Below are positions 10,000 through 23,111 of a DNA stretch of 64,000 nt, piece after piece; the first letter of the stretch is position 1; the number at the start of each line of letters is the position of its first letter. The translations under genes and the position numbers were made by a program. The notes under the pieces were generated by a model. That model was given only the letters and a program-made list of their open reading frames with translations, made no database searches and had not been told where the DNA came from. Where the stretch lies: NCBI RefSeq assembly GCF_002776525.5, contig NC_045441.1, positions 84,398,918-84,462,917 on the forward strand, written 5' to 3'. This DNA comes from Piliocolobus tephrosceles. Lineage: Eukaryota > Chordata > Mammalia > Primates > Cercopithecidae.

Positions 10000-12900
10000 G
10001 TCTTATTGTATAAAATTTCAAACATTTATAATCCACATGCAATAAAGTACAGCCATTTTAAACATTATATATCTAAATATGAATTTATATATTCTAATAA
10101 ATATGTATATCCATGTAGTTACCACTAAAATGAAAATACAAAACATTTTGTCATCCCAGAAGGATGCCTCATTCTTTCCAGTCTCCCTCCTCCCACCAGA
10201 AGTAACCAGTCTTCTGATTTTTATTATCATAGAATGGTTTTCTCTGTATTTCAGCATAATATAAATGGAATCATATAATTTGTACGTTTTGGGTTGTAAT
10301 TATTTTTCATAATGTAATCTTTTTGTGATTCATTTATGCTTTACATCTATCAGTAGTTCATTCTTTTTTATTGCTGAGTAGTAGTTCATTGTGCGAATAT
10401 ACCACAGTTTATCCATTCACCTGTTAATGGACACTTGGCTTGTTTCTATTTTTCTGGCTGTTATGGATAATGTACACAAGGTTTTTTTGGGAATGTATTT
10501 TTACTTCTTTTAAAATTGCTGAATCATGTGGTAACGTAGTATTTAACAGTATGAGAAACTATTGACGTTTTTGATTCTCCTTCCAGTAATGTATGAAGCA
10601 CAGTGTTGTTATTCACTGGGTGTGAACTGGGATCTCATATAGTTTCAGTTTTTAAAATTCAGGTAAAATTCATATAACATAAAATTTGCCATTGTAACCA
10701 TTTTGAAATGTAGAATTCAGTGGCTTCCAGTATATTAACAATGTTGTGCAATCATCACCACTATCTAATTCCAGAATATTTTCAACATAGGATAAGGAAA
10801 CCTCTTACCCATCAAGCACTCATTCTCATTCCTCCTGTCTCCTCAACCCCTGGCAACCACTCTTTTGTTCTCTGTCCCTATGGATTTGCCTATTCTGGAC
10901 ATTTCATAGAAATAGAATATGTGGGTTTTTTTGTGTCTGTCTTTTATGGAGCATAATGTTTTCAAGGCTCATCTATTTTGTAGCATATATCAGGTCTTCA
11001 TTCACTTTTTAGAGATGAATAAAATTCTCTTGTAGAGATATATCACATTTTGTTTATTCTTTCATCAGTTGATGAACATTTGGTTTCTTTTTAGCTATTA
11101 TGAATAATAATCTCTGAACATTTGTGTACAAGCAAATGTTTGTTAGACTAGTATGTTTTCAGTTCTCTGTGGTATATACCTAGAATTATTACTGAGAATT
11201 TCCGGGTTATATTATAATTCTGTTTAACATTTTGAGGAACTGCCAAACTATTTTCCATGTGGCTGCAGCATTTTACATTCTCATTATCAGTGTAAAAGAG
11301 TTCCCATTTCTCCACATCCTTGTCAACACATGTGATATTCTGTACTTTTAATTATAGCCTTCCTAGTGGGTGTGCAGTGGCATCTATTTCTGGTTTTGAT
11401 TTTCATATTCCCAATAAGTGATGATGTTGAATACCTTTTTATGTGCTTATTGGCCATCAGTATACCTTCTCTAAATATTAGGTCCCTTGCCCCTTTTTTT
11501 GAAGGTTTTTTTGTTGTTCTTGTTGTTTAATTTTAAGTTCTTTATATATTTTGAATACTAGACCCTTATCAGATACATGATTTGCAAAAATTTTATTCTT
11601 TTCCATACCTGGTCTTTTCAATTTTTTGATAGTGTCCTTTGATACACTTTTTTTTTTAAATAAAATCTAATTTTATTTTTCTTTTGTTGCCTGTGCTTTT
11701 AGTATCATATCTGGGGCACTATTGCCAGATTCAGGGTCATACAGATTTATTGTTATGAGAATTCTGTACTTTGCCTACATTTATGTCCTTGACCCACTTT
11801 GAGATAATTTTCTGTATATTATGTGAGTAGAGAGTGCACTTTCATTTTTCTGCATGTCGATATCCAGTTTTCCCAACATTATCTGTTGAAAAGACTATTC
11901 TTTTTATCATGGAAAGGTTTTTAAAACCTTGTTAAAAATTAGTTGCCTGTAGATGTATAGGCTTGTTTTTGGGCTTTCAGTTCTATTCCGTTGATCTATA
12001 TGTCTCTCCTTATGTCAGTACTACACAATTTTAATTACTGTAGATTTTTAGTAAATTTTGAAATTGGGAAGTATTAGTACTACAAATTTGTTCTTTTTCA
12101 AGATTGGCTATTCAGGGTCTCTTAATATTCCATATGAGTTCTAGGGTCAGCTTATCAATTTCCACAAAAGAAGTAGTTGGAAATTTGGTCACAGTTTCAT
12201 TGAATTTGTAGAGTATTATCATCTACACAATATATTTTCCAATTCATGAACACAAGGTGTCTTTCCATTTATTTAAGTCTTCTTTAATTTGAACAGGTTT
12301 TGTGATTTTCATTGTACAGGACTTACACCCCCTTGATTACATTTATTCTTAAGTATTTCATTCTTTTTGATGCTATTGTAAAGGAAACTGTTTTGTTAAT
12401 TTCATTTTCAAATTGTTTATTGCTTTGTATAGAAATACAATTGATTATTATATATTGATCTTGTATTCTGCAACTTTGCTGTATTTATTAGCTTTAATAG
12501 ATTTTTGGTGGATTCTTTAGGGTATTATAGATATAAAATCAAATCATCTATTAGAGATATTTTTACTTCTTTCTTTCAAATCTAGATGCCTTTTGTTTCT
12601 TTTTATTGCCTGATGGCCTCAGCTAGAACTTCTGTTATAATGTGTTATCAAAGTGATGAGAGAATGGACATACTTTTTATTTTCCTGATCTTCAGGGAAA
12701 AGCTTTCAGTCTTTCTTTTGTTAAATATGATGTTATTTTTGAGTTTTTTTCATAGATATCCTTTATCAGGTTGATGAAGTTCCCTTCTTTTCCTACTTTG
12801 TCACATATTTGTGTCATGAAAGGGTGCTGGATTTTGTCAGATTTTTCTCTGCATCAGTTGAGTTGATGATATTTTTTTTCCTTCATTTAATTAACATGGT

Positions 12901-13308
12901 GTATTTCGTTGATTGATTTTAATGTGTTGAACCATCCTTGTATTCCGGGGGTAAATCTGACTTGGTCATGGTATATACTTGCTTTAATACGTGGTTGTAT
13001 TTGATTTACTGGTATTTTCTTGAGAATTTTTGCACCTTTCATACAAGGGGGCTAGTGGTCGCTAGTTTTCTTGTGTGGTCTTTGGCGTTGACATCAAAGT
13101 AATGCTGTATTGGCTTCATAAAATGAATTAGGAAGTGTTCCCTCCTTTATTTATTGGAAGAGTTTAAGAACGCTTGGTGTAAATTCTTTTTTAAATATTG
13201 ATAGAATTTATCTGTGACACCATCTGGTCCTGGACCTTTCTCTCTTGGGGAGATTTTGATTTTTGATAGAACAGGTTTCTAATAAGTGTATTTAGAAGTA
13301 AGCGGACA
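10000..13308 (-). mobile_element. Old L1, antisense: 3' end and ORF2 part
   Basis: Read leftward, this is the L1 3' region and ORF2. The ORF2 3'-end text (ATGGACATTTGGTTTC-like, CACATTTTGTTTATTC) appears first and more 5' ORF2 follows rightward. Two overlapping 3' ends (about 10.0-10.6 kb and from 10.65 kb) suggest more than one old copy. No intact frame remains. Confidence 0.8.
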
Positions 13309-13612
13309 GGGCCGGGGGCGGTGGCTCAAGCCTGTCACCCCAGCACTTTGGGAGGCCGAGACGGGCGGATCACGAGGTCAGGAGATCGAGACCATCCTGG
13401 CTAACACGGTGAAACCCCGTCTCTACTAAAAATACAAAAAAAAAAACAACTAGCCAGGCAAGGTGGCGGGCGCCTGTAGTCCCAGCTACTCCAGAGGCTG
13501 AGGCAGGAGAATGGTGTGAACCTGGGAGGCGGAGCTTGCAGTGAGCTGAGATCTGGCCCTGCCCTCCAGCCCGGGCGACAGAGCAAGACTCCGTCTCAAA
13601 AAAAAAAAAAAA
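13309..13612 (+). repeat. AluY (Old World monkey type), sense, inside L1
   Basis: Young full-length Alu with AGATCTGGCC near the 3' arm, typical of cercopithecid AluY. Target duplications AGAAGTAAGCGGACA (13294-13308) and AGAAGTAAGCAGACA (13613-13627) differ at one base. Confidence 0.92.
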
Positions 13613-13627
13613 AGAAGTAAGCAGACA

Positions 13628-15393
13628 ATTGACTCAAGAACAAATAGACTAACTGGTAGTATTGTCTCCACTTTCATTCCTGATTTTAGTAATTTGAGTT
13701 GTCTTTTTTTTCCCCCTTGGCCAGTATACATAAAAGATTGTGAATTTTGTTGATCCTTTAAACTACTTTTGGTTTTATTAATTCTCTCTGTAGTTTTTAT
13801 ATTCTATTTTTTATCCTCATTTTTATTTATAGTATTTTTTCCTTTTTCATCCTTATTTTGATTTATAGTATTTTTTCCTTTTCATCTTCATTTTGATATA
13901 TAGTATTTTTTCCCTTTTACATGCCTTGGATTTAGTTTGTTCTTTTGATAGGTTTATAGGGAGAAGTTTAGTTTATTGATTTGAGAGATCTTTCTTATTT
14001 CTTAATGTAGATTTTTAGAACTGTAAATTTCCCTCTGAGCACTGCTTTGCTGTGTCCATTAGGTTTTGGTGTGTTGTGTTTTCATTTTCTTTCATCTGAA
14101 GACATTTTCAAGTTTCCATTGTAATTTCTTCTTTGACTCATTGGTTGAGTATATTATTCAGTTCCATGTATTCAAGAATTTTCCACATCTTCTCATTATT
14201 GATTTTACAGTTTCTCTTATTTTGGTCAAAAAATGATAAAATTATTTTAGTTTTATTAAGTAAGAATTATTTTGTGGCCTAACATATGATCTGTCTTAAA
14301 GAATGTTCCATGTTCACTTCAGAAGAATGTGTATTTTTGTGTTATTTGGGGGGGGGTGTTCAATACATGTCTGTTAGGTCTAACTGGTTTATAGTGTTGT
14401 TCAAGTCTTTCTGATTCCTTGTTTATGTTTTTGCTGGTTCTATTCATTATTGAAAGTGAGATGATGAAGTTTCCAACTATTGTTGAACTATCTGTCTCTA
14501 GTTCTATCACTTTCACTTTCTATATTTGGGACTCTATTTTTAGGTGTATATATGTTTATAATTTTTATGTTTTCTTGATAGATTGACAACTTGTATCGTC
14601 ACATAACATCTTTCTTTGCTCTTGTAACAATTTTTGTCTTAAAGTCTGTTTTGTCTAATACTAGTACTACCACTCTAGCTCTCTTATAATTACCGTTTTC
14701 ATAGAATGTCTTTTTCCACTTTCACATTCAGCCTATGTGTGTCTTTGGGTCTAAAGTCTCTTTTAGACAGCATATAGTTGGGTACTTTTAAAATTCATTA
14801 TTCTAGTCTCTACCTCTTAATTGGAGAATTTATTTTATTTAATGAAATTACTCATGAGAGCGTATTTTGCCATTTTGCTGTTTTTTATATGTCATATCAT
14901 TTTATTCCTCCATTCCTTCATTATCACCTTCTTTTGTGATAGATGTGTTCTGGTGTACCATTTTGATTCCCTTATAATTTCGTTTAAATATATATTTTAG
15001 GTATTTTCTTAATGGGTAGTCTTGGAATTGCAATTAACATCAAATATATAACAATTTAGTTCAGAATAATACCAGCTTGGTTTCAATAGTATACACAACT
15101 TTTGCTCCTGTATACCTCCATCTCCCCATCCACTTTATGTTGTGATAAATTACATATTGTTGTTATAAATAACATATAAATAGATATAAATGATATAAAT
15201 CAATTTAGACTTATAATTATTATTTTATGTAATTGTATTTTAAATCATATGGGAAAAAAAGTGATGTTGCTAACCAAAAATACATTAACAATTCAGTTAC
15301 TAAAATTACAGATTTTTACATTTACTTACATTATTATCTTTATTGTTTCTTTCTTTTACATTCAACTTATTTGTATCTTTAAATATAAGTGTC
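13628..15393 (-). mobile_element. L1 ORF2, antisense, continued
   Basis: Continues the antisense L1 across the AluY: segments such as AACATATGATCTGTC and CAAGTCTTTCTGATTCC follow ORF2 order. Many stops. Confidence 0.75.
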
Positions 15394-15700
15394 ATGCTGG
15401 GTGTGGTGGCTCACTCCTGTAATCCCAGCTTCTCAGGAAGCTGAGGCAGGATAATCTCTTGAGGCCAGGAGTTTGAGACCAGTGTAGGCAACACAGTGAG
15501 ACCTGTTTGTAAAAATTTAAAATAAAAGTAGCTGAGCATGGTGGTGTGTCTGTAATTCCAGTTACTTGGGAGACTGAGGCAGGAGGATCGCTTGAGCTTA
15601 GGAGTTTGAGGCAGCCGTGGGCTATAATCATGCCACTGTACTCCAGCTTGGGTGTACAGAGCAAGGCTCTGTCTCATATTTTTTTTTAAAAAAAAAATCT
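15394..15700 (+). repeat. Old Alu (AluJ-like), sense
   Basis: Diverged Alu with A-rich tail, inserted in the antisense L1. Confidence 0.88.
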
Positions 15701-15840
15701 CTGGTAGCCAAGATATAGTTTGATTATTATTTTTAAATTGATTTTGCCAACCTCTGCCTTTTAGTTGTATATTTACATTTATTGAGGTGGGATTTACATC
15801 TGCTATTTTGTTAACTTGTTTTCTGTATTTCATTTATATA

Positions 15841-16206
15841 CAGGTGCTCCTCAATTTATGATGGGGTTACATCCCAGCAAACCCATCATAAATTGAAAAC
15901 GTCATAAGTCAAAAATCCACTTAATACACCTAATCTACCAGGCATCGTAGCTTATCCTAGTCTACCTTAAACATGCTCAGAACACTTACGGTAGCCTACA
16001 GTTAGGCAAAATGGTATAATATAAAGCCTGTTTTATAAAAGACTGTTGAATATCTCATGTAATTTATTGAATACTATACTAAAAGTGAAAAACAGAAATG
16101 GGATGGTTGTATGGATACTCGAAGTATGATTTCTACTGAATGCATATTGCTTTTGCACCATCATAAGTTGAAAAATAGTAAGTGGCACCATTGTAAGTTG
16201 GGTACT
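15841..16206. mobile_element. MER2-type Tigger-derived DNA transposon
   Basis: Starts CAGGTGCTCCTCAATTTATG and shows the MER2 internal order (CCCATCATAAATTG, AACATGCTCAGAACACTTA, TGGATACTCGAAGTATG), ending in TCATAAGTTG-type sequence. TA lies on both sides, as expected of a mariner-like insertion. Confidence 0.85.
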
Positions 16207-17449
16207 ATATATATTGTGCTTGTTTCACTCACTCTTTACTGCCTCCTTTTATTTTAAATAGATATTGTATATTTTAATTTCATTGTTACTTCGAATATAT
16301 TTTAAAATTTTATGGTTGCTTGCAGGGTTTCAATTAACATCTTAGTTTATAAAATATACTAGTTCAGATTAATGCCAACATAATTTCAGTACTTTATAAA
16401 AATTTGTTCTTGTATAGCTCCATTCCCTTTCCCCATCTTTGTGCTATTGTTGTCATACATTATATTTTTATATATTGTATGCTCATAACAAATATTTGTT
16501 GATTGCTTTATGCAGTTGCCTTTTATATCAGGAGCAAAAAGGACTTACAAACAAAAAAATATACTTACATGCCTTTTATCACTACCTAACTTGTTACTTT
16601 TGCTAGTGTACTGTATTTCTTCCTATGAATCCCTGTTAATCTCTAGTGCCTTTCATTTTAGCTTGAAGGATTTCTCCTCGTGTTTGTTGTAGGGCAACTC
16701 TGCCAGTGACAAATTCTCTGATTTTCTTTATCTAGAAATGTGTTAGTTTGGGTTTTTTCTTTTAATTCTGAAGGATAATTTTGCTAAATATAGAATTCTT
16801 GTTTGACAGTCTTTTTCTTTTATTACTTTGCGTGTTATCCACTGCCTTGTGACCTCCATGATTTTACATGTGAAATCAGCTGTTAATCTTATCAAGTATC
16901 CCTTTAATGTGATGAATTGCTTCTTTCAGGATTCTCTTTGTCTGTTTGGCTTTTGTCAATTTGATTTAAATGTGTTTTGTGAAAACTCTATCTCTGAGTT
17001 GCTCCTACTAGGGATTTGCTGAGCCTCTTGGATGTATAGATTAATTTCTTTCATCAAATTTGGGAAGTTTTTGGCCATTATTCTTTCTGGCCTTTTCACT
17101 TTTTTCTTTCTGGTACTTTCATTAGGTGTATGTTGGTTTGCTTGATAATGTCCCACAAGTCTCTTAGATTCTGTTTTTCTCTTTCTGTTCCTCAGATTGG
17201 ATAATCTCAATAGACCTGTCTTCAAGTTTGTTGATTCTTCTGCCTGCTCAAGTCTGCTGTTGGATCCTCTAATAAATTTTTCATTTCAGTTATTGTAATT
17301 TTCAGTTTTGGAATTTCTCTTCCGTCACTTTTTTGTAATTTGTTTCTTTATTAATAGTCTCTCCTTTGTGAGACATTGTTCTCATGATTTCCTTTAGTTC
17401 TTTTACATGATTTCCTTTCCTCTTTGAGTATATTTAAAATCATTGTTTT
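16207..17449 (-). mobile_element. L1, antisense, continued toward ORF1/5' region
   Basis: L1-like text continues in the same orientation beyond MER2. Homology is weaker and no frame survives. Confidence 0.6.
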
Positions 17450-17762
17450 GGCCGGGCGCGGTGACTCAAGCCTGTAATCCCAGCACTTTGGGAGGCCGAG
17501 ACGGGCGGATCACGAGGTCAGAAGATCGAGGCCATCCTGGCTAACACGGTGAAACCCCGTCTCTACTAAAAAATACAGAAAAACTACCGGGCGCCTGTAG
17601 TCCCAGCTACTTGGGAGACTGAGGCAGGAGAATGGTGTGAACCCGGGAGGCGGAGCTTGCAGTGAGCCGAGATCTGGCCACTGCACTCCAGCCTGGGCGA
17701 CAGTGTGAGACTCCGTCTCAAAAAAAAAAATAAATAAATAAATAAATAAAATAAAATCAAAT
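17450..17762 (+). repeat. AluY, sense, with internal deletion and (AAAT)n tail
   Basis: Young Alu with AGATCTGGCC. A short segment is lost between two GGGCG copies in the middle. Tail has become AAAT repeats. Duplications AAAATCATTGTTTT and AAAATAATTGTTTT flank it. Confidence 0.9.
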
Positions 17763-17776
17763 AAAATAATTGTTTT

Positions 17777-18660
17777 AAAGCCTTGATCTTATAAATCCAG
17801 TTTCTGGGGTTCCTCAGAGAGAATTTCTATTACTTTATATTTTCCCTTTGTATGGGCCACATTTCTTTGCATGCCTCATAATTTTTTACTGACAACTGGA
17901 CGTTTCAAATGTAGCAACTCTGGAAACCAGATTCTTTGTCTCTCCAGGATTTGTTGTTGCTTACTGTGGTTGCTGTTGTTTGTTTAGTGACTTTTCATAA
18001 CTAATTTTGTCAAGTCCATATACATTGTCATTTGTGACTTGTGAAGTTTCTATTTCATTAGCTTACTGGTCAGCTAGTGATTTGATGAAAATTTGCTTAA
18101 ATGCCTGGAATCCCCGCTAAAACAAACAAAAAACTCTCCCAGTCTTAAGTGGTGGGCTGTGTGTATGTGTGTTGGGGGTGGAAATATTTTCAACATTCAG
18201 ATGGGCTATTTACATCTCTTCCTTAACCTTTACTTTCTGTTTGTGCAGATCCTGGAGGTCAACCAGGGGTTAGAGCTGAATGCCTTCTTGGGTATTCTCG
18301 GTGCATGTGCTCCTTTCTAAACATGGATGTAGCCTTCTAGAGACCTAGAGATTTGTGGGAGCTTATTTCACAAAACATCTTCATTGCCCAGCTTTTTCTC
18401 CCGAGCTCTTCTATGTGTCTTTTGTTTTCACCAATTTTTATCCCTTGTTCCAGGTGGCCACAACTGATAAATTTGCCTTTAAGTGTTTTTGACAAACATC
18501 CCTTGGGGTAGTTGCCTTTATAGCCTTGTAGAGTTCTGAGTTTAGTGAAATAAAGGCGCAAGTCCCTTTCACTGGTCCTTAGGCAACCACCAGAGAAGTA
18601 AAAATAGACAACAACAATTCTTTCAGAACAATCTTCACTTTGCTCCTCTGGCACCAGGAA
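17777..18660 (-). mobile_element. L1 5' region, antisense (probable)
   Basis: Segments like GACAACTGGACGTTTC and GTAGCAACTCTGGAAACC resemble the 5' part of old L1M elements in antisense. The right boundary is uncertain. Confidence 0.5.
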
Positions 18661-18685
18661 TCACCTTGAGAATTCAGGCTGCTCA

Positions 18686-18727
18686 TTAAAAGTAATGCCA
18701 TTAAAAGTAATGGCAAAAACCACAGTT
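18686..18727. mobile_element. MADE1-like mariner fragment
   Basis: TTAAAAGTAATGGCAAAAACCAC resembles one arm of MADE1 elements (18 of these bases match in order). Only a fragment is left. Confidence 0.4.
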
Positions 18728-18751
18728 GACATTGTCTTCTTTTAATGTTCC

Positions 18752-18960
18752 TTTTTTTTTTTTTTTTGACAGAGTCTCACTCTGTTGTCCAGGCTGGAGT
18801 GCATTGGCACAGCAGCCTTGAACTCCTGGGCTCAAGCAATCCTCCCACCTCAGCCTTCTGAGTACCTGGGGCTACAGGCATGCATCACCATCCCTAATTT
18901 TTAAAAACTTTTGGCAGAGACAGGGTGTCCCTATGTTGCCCAGGCTGTAATGTTATCTTT
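18752..18960 (-). repeat. Old Alu, antisense, interrupted by a younger Alu
   Basis: Poly-T at 18752-18767 followed by one diverged Alu body; broken at 18960 by the next element. Confidence 0.8.
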
Positions 18961-19264
18961 TTTTTTTTTTTTTTGAGATGGAGTCTCCTGGGTGACGGAG
19001 TCTCTGTCACCCAGGCTGGAGTGCAATGGTGTGGTCTCAGCTCCCTGCAACCTCCGCCTCCCGGGTTCAAGCGATTCTCCTGCCTCAGCCTCCCGAGTAG
19101 CTGTGATTACAGGTACGTGCCACCACACCTGGCTAATTTTGTGTTTTCAGTAGAGACGGGATTTCACCATGTTGGTCAGGCTGGTCTCGAACTCCTGACC
19201 TCATGATCACCTGCATGGGCCTCCCAAAGTGCTGAGATTACAGGCGTGAGCCACCATGCCTGGC
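18961..19264 (-). repeat. Alu, antisense, nested insertion
   Basis: Target duplications CTGTAATGTTATCTTT (18945-18960) and CTGTAATGCTATCTTT (19265-19280). Near the poly-T end a short extra copy of the GAGTCTC...GTGACGGAGTCTC stretch is present. Confidence 0.92.
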
Positions 19265-19280
19265 CTGTAATGCTATCTTT

Positions 19281-21390
19281 TTAAAGGTGATATACATATA
19301 ATCAGTCTTGCCCTTATTAGTACATATACCTGTGAGTTTTGACAGACATAGTGTCATCACCAGAATCAAGATTTACAACAGCTCTGTCACTTCTCCACGG
19401 TTGTTAGTCTTTTCCTCCTCTTCTCCACTTCCAATCCCTTGGCAGTCCAATCTGTTTTATTATTTTGCCTTTGCAATAATGCCAGTTAAATGAGATAATG
19501 CCTTTTGAGTCAGGTTTCGTTTACATAGGATAATTTATTTGAGATTCATCGCTGTTGTTGGATATATCGGTACTTTCTTCCTTTTTATTACTGAGTAGTG
19601 TTCCATTTTATGCATATGAAAATTTGTTTACACATTTCCCAGTTGAGAGGTGTTAGAGTGGATTCTAGTTTGGGGAAATTTATGAAGAAAGATCTTACAA
19701 CTATTTGTGTACAAGTTTTTATATAAATGTAAATGTCTCATTTTCCTTGTGTAAATACATTGGATTGAGGGTGTTATATGATAAGTCTGTTTAAACACTT
19801 TTCTTTCACTTTATTCTCTTAATGTTAACATTTTGCATACTATAGTACATCAAAATAAGAAATTAACATTGGTACAAGACTTTTTCCTAAGCCACACTAC
19901 CAATTTTATTCATATTTTATGAGTTTTTCCCCCTGTTGTCATTTTTCTATTCTAGAATCTACTCCAGGATCCCACATTGTACTTAGTTTCTTGTCTCTTC
20001 TGCCTTTAATTTGTGATGATTCCTCAGTCTTTGTGTACCATGCCCTTGAAGAATACTAGTCAGTTATTTTGTAGTATGTCATTTAATTTGGTTTTGTCCG
20101 ATGTATCTTCATGATTAGATGGAGAGTATGCATTTTTGGCAAGAATATCACAAAAAATCTTCTTAATACATTGTGACAGGGTGTACATGATATTTACATT
20201 TCTTATTATTGATGATATTAACCATGATATTAACCTTAATCACTTGGTTTGTCTGTAGAGTTTTTCTACTGTTAAAGTACTATCTTTATATTTGTAATTA
20301 GTAAGTATCTTAGGGAAGATACTTTGAGACTATGCAAATATCTTGTTTCTCCTCAAGATTCTTATTACTGTGTTATTACAGTGCTTATTACCCTGATGTT
20401 CTAATGGTGAGTTTTTTACTTTCCTCATTCCTTATTAACGAAGAATTCATTAATAGGAATGGTTTTGTAAGAAAGAACTCTCACTCGTCTCCATCTCTTT
20501 ATTCAGTTGTTTGTTTATATCAATATCTACTGATGGATATTTATTTTATGCCATTAGTTATAATCCAGAACAATTATTTTGTGTTTTGTTTTCTAACTTT
20601 GGCCTTTGGGAACTCTTTCAGTTTGGCTTCTTTGCCATTCAATGTGTCTTCTTACCACTGCATTCTCATCCTTTTAAATCATTTTCTTCTTTTTTAGCAC
20701 TATGGCAGTTTCATTTTGTATTTTCCCTGCCCTACGCCTGGGAACAACCACTTATAAAAGCATCCCTGATTCCTTTTATTGGAGAATTAAAGATTATGAT
20801 CTGGATAATAGGTACATTTGTTACTACTGAGTTATTGCTACTGGAGTATCATTGGTTCTATACTTCTTCAGCAGGCACAGCTTAGAAATATTTATATGTA
20901 TACTAACTCATGCATTTATATACATTTGTAATTATTTCTGTTTTTGTCTATTTGTATACATGCATTTTAAAGCTATGAGTTTGTTATGATAGCTTTGATT
21001 CAAATCCAACATCATAGGACAGGGTGTCTTCTAGCTTTCTTGTTTTCTTTATTTGTACCTTCATTCTGTGACAGTGAGAAACCTGGCTGTTATTATTTAC
21101 TATACATTTACTTATTTGATCAGCATTATACACATATAAGAAACTGGCAATATGTTTTCTAAAATAGTTACAATATTTTACATTTCTACTAACAATTTTT
21201 GAAAGTTGTCTAGATGCTTTGCATCTTTACTGACACTTGTATCATCAACATTTTTTAAAGCCATTCTACTAATTATGTAGTGGTATCTTATTATGGTTTA
21301 GTTTGATTTCCATGATGATGAATGATGTGGAGCATCATTTCATATTCTTGTTTGATATATCTTTGCCTATTTTAAAAAATGGATTATTTG
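19281..21390 (-). mobile_element. Old L1 3' UTR and 3' end, antisense
   Basis: A second antisense L1 copy: 3' UTR-like text from about 19.3 kb and ORF2 text from about 21.2 kb. The 121- and 124-codon frames at 20332-20885 are chance and are not L1 proteins. Confidence 0.6.
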
Positions 21391-21660
21391 GCCAGGTGTG
21401 GTGACTTGTGTCTATAATCCCAGCATTTTGGGAGGTCAAGGCAGGTGGATCACTGGAGGTCAGGAGTTCGGATCAGCCTGGCCAACATGGCGAAACCTCG
21501 TCTCTCCTACAAATACAAAAATTAGCCAGGTGTGATGGTGGGTGCCTGTAATCCCAGCTACTCAGGAAGCTAAGGCAGGATAATCACTTGAACCCAGGAA
21601 GTGGAGGTTCCTGTGAGCCGAGATTGCAGCACCATACTCCAACCTGGGTGGCAGAGCAAG
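21391..21660 (+). repeat. Alu, sense
   Basis: Full-length Alu whose tail has been replaced by a microsatellite; AAAATGGATTATT before and AAAATTGGGTTATT after are the target duplications. Confidence 0.9.
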
Positions 21661-21679
21661 TCTCTCTCTCACACTCTCA

Positions 21680-21737
<58 letters not shown>
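21661..21737 (+). repeat. (CT)n(CA)n compound microsatellite in an Alu tail
   Basis: About 35 bp of CT/CACT repeats followed by about 19 CA units. Probably highly polymorphic. Confidence 0.95.
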
Positions 21738-21741
<4 letters not shown>

Positions 21742-22837
21742 TGGGTTATTCATTTTCTTACTGAGTTTTGAGAGTTATTTATGTATTATGGATGTAAGTC
21801 CTTTATCAGATATGTGATATGTGAAATTTTTGTTCCAGTCTATGGCTTGTTTTTTGTTTGTTTTAAATTTTCTTACCAGTATCTTTCAAAGACTGAGAGT
21901 TCTTAAATTTGATGATACATAATGTATCCTCTTTTTCTTTTGTGAATTATGCCTTTGGTGTAATATCTAAGAAATTTTATTTAATCCAAGGTCATAAACA
22001 TACCTATGTTAACTTGTTAAAGTTTTATACTTGTACTTAGAAGTTTTACAGTTAGGTCTACATCCATTTTGAGTTAGCTTTTGTATCAAGTATGATGTTA
22101 TAGATGGAGATTCTTTTTACATCTTATTATTCCAGTATAATTTATTGAAAAAGACTATTCTTTCTCTATGTAATGGTCTTTCTGCTATAGTCACAAATAA
22201 TTTGATCATATATATGTGGGTGTATTTTTTTTAACCCTCTGTTCCATTCCATTGGTCAATATGCCTCTTCTTTCTTCATTACTGCAGTATCTTAACTACT
22301 GTAGCTTTACATTAAGTCAGGAAATCAGGTAGTATGAAGCTTCCAACTTTGTTACTCTTTTTCAAAATCATTTTGGTTATTCTGGTTTCTTTGTCTTTCT
22401 ATATAAATTTTAGAATCAACTTGTCGATTTCTATGAAGTGTTGTGCTAGGGTTTTATTCAGAATTGCTATAAGTCTGTATATCTGTTGGGGCAGAACAGA
22501 TGACCTTATAATTTTGAGTCTTGCGATCTATGAATATGGAATATTTCTCACTTACTTAGGGCTTCTCTGATTTATTAGTGTCTTTTAATTCTCAGCATAC
22601 AAAGCTTGTACATACTGTATAGATTTATACCTAAGTATTTCACATTTTTGGAGTTGTCTGACACGTTTCAAATAACTTTGTTGCTAATATATAGGGATAT
22701 GATTTTCTATATTAACTTATCTTGCAGTTCTTCTAAACTAAGTTATTACTTCTAAGTGGCATTTTAAATTTTGTAGGTTCTTAGTGTTTTTCTACATTTT
22801 GTCTGTGACTAGACACTGCATTCTTTCCAATTTGTAT
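21738..22837 (-). mobile_element. L1 ORF2, antisense, continued
   Basis: Resumes after the Alu with ORF2 order kept, for example TAAGTCCTTTATCAGATATG and CCATTTTGAGTTAGCTTTTG. No frame survives. Confidence 0.75.
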
Positions 22838-22852
22838 GCATTTAATTTCTTT

Positions 22853-23096
22853 TTTTTTTATTTGAGACGGAGTCTAGCTCTGTCACCCGGGCTGGAGTTC
22901 AGTGATGTGATCTGGGCTCAATGCAACCTCCACCTCCTGGGTTCAAGGAAATTACAGGTGACTGCCACCACACCCAGCTAATTTTTATATTTTTAGTAGA
23001 GACAGCATTTCATTGTGTTGGCCAGGCTGCTCTTGAACTCCTGACCTCGTCCTCCCAAAATGCTAGGATTACAAGCATGAGCCACTGCGCCCAGCC
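22853..23096 (-). repeat. Alu, antisense, with two internal deletions
   Basis: Perfect 15-bp duplication GCATTTAATTTCTTT at 22838-22852 and 23097-23111. Missing the CGATTCTCC...GGGACT part and a short piece before TCCTCCCAAA. Confidence 0.92.
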
Positions 23097-23111
23097 GCAT
23101 TTAATTTCTTT

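Noticed and set aside
18925..19206. 93-codon frame with LLGDGVSVTQAGVQW-like text
   Set aside because: Classic Alu translation; similar frames at 3183-3461, 15392-15833, 35885-36161, 41886-42146 and 43295-43531 were rejected for the same reason.
20332..20885. Overlapping 121- and 124-codon hydrophobic frames
   Set aside because: T-rich antisense L1 sequence yields Phe/Leu-rich translations by chance; no start context or conservation to support a gene.
21661..21737. Regular short repeats as a possible CRISPR-like array
   Set aside because: A dinucleotide microsatellite without spacers in a primate genome.
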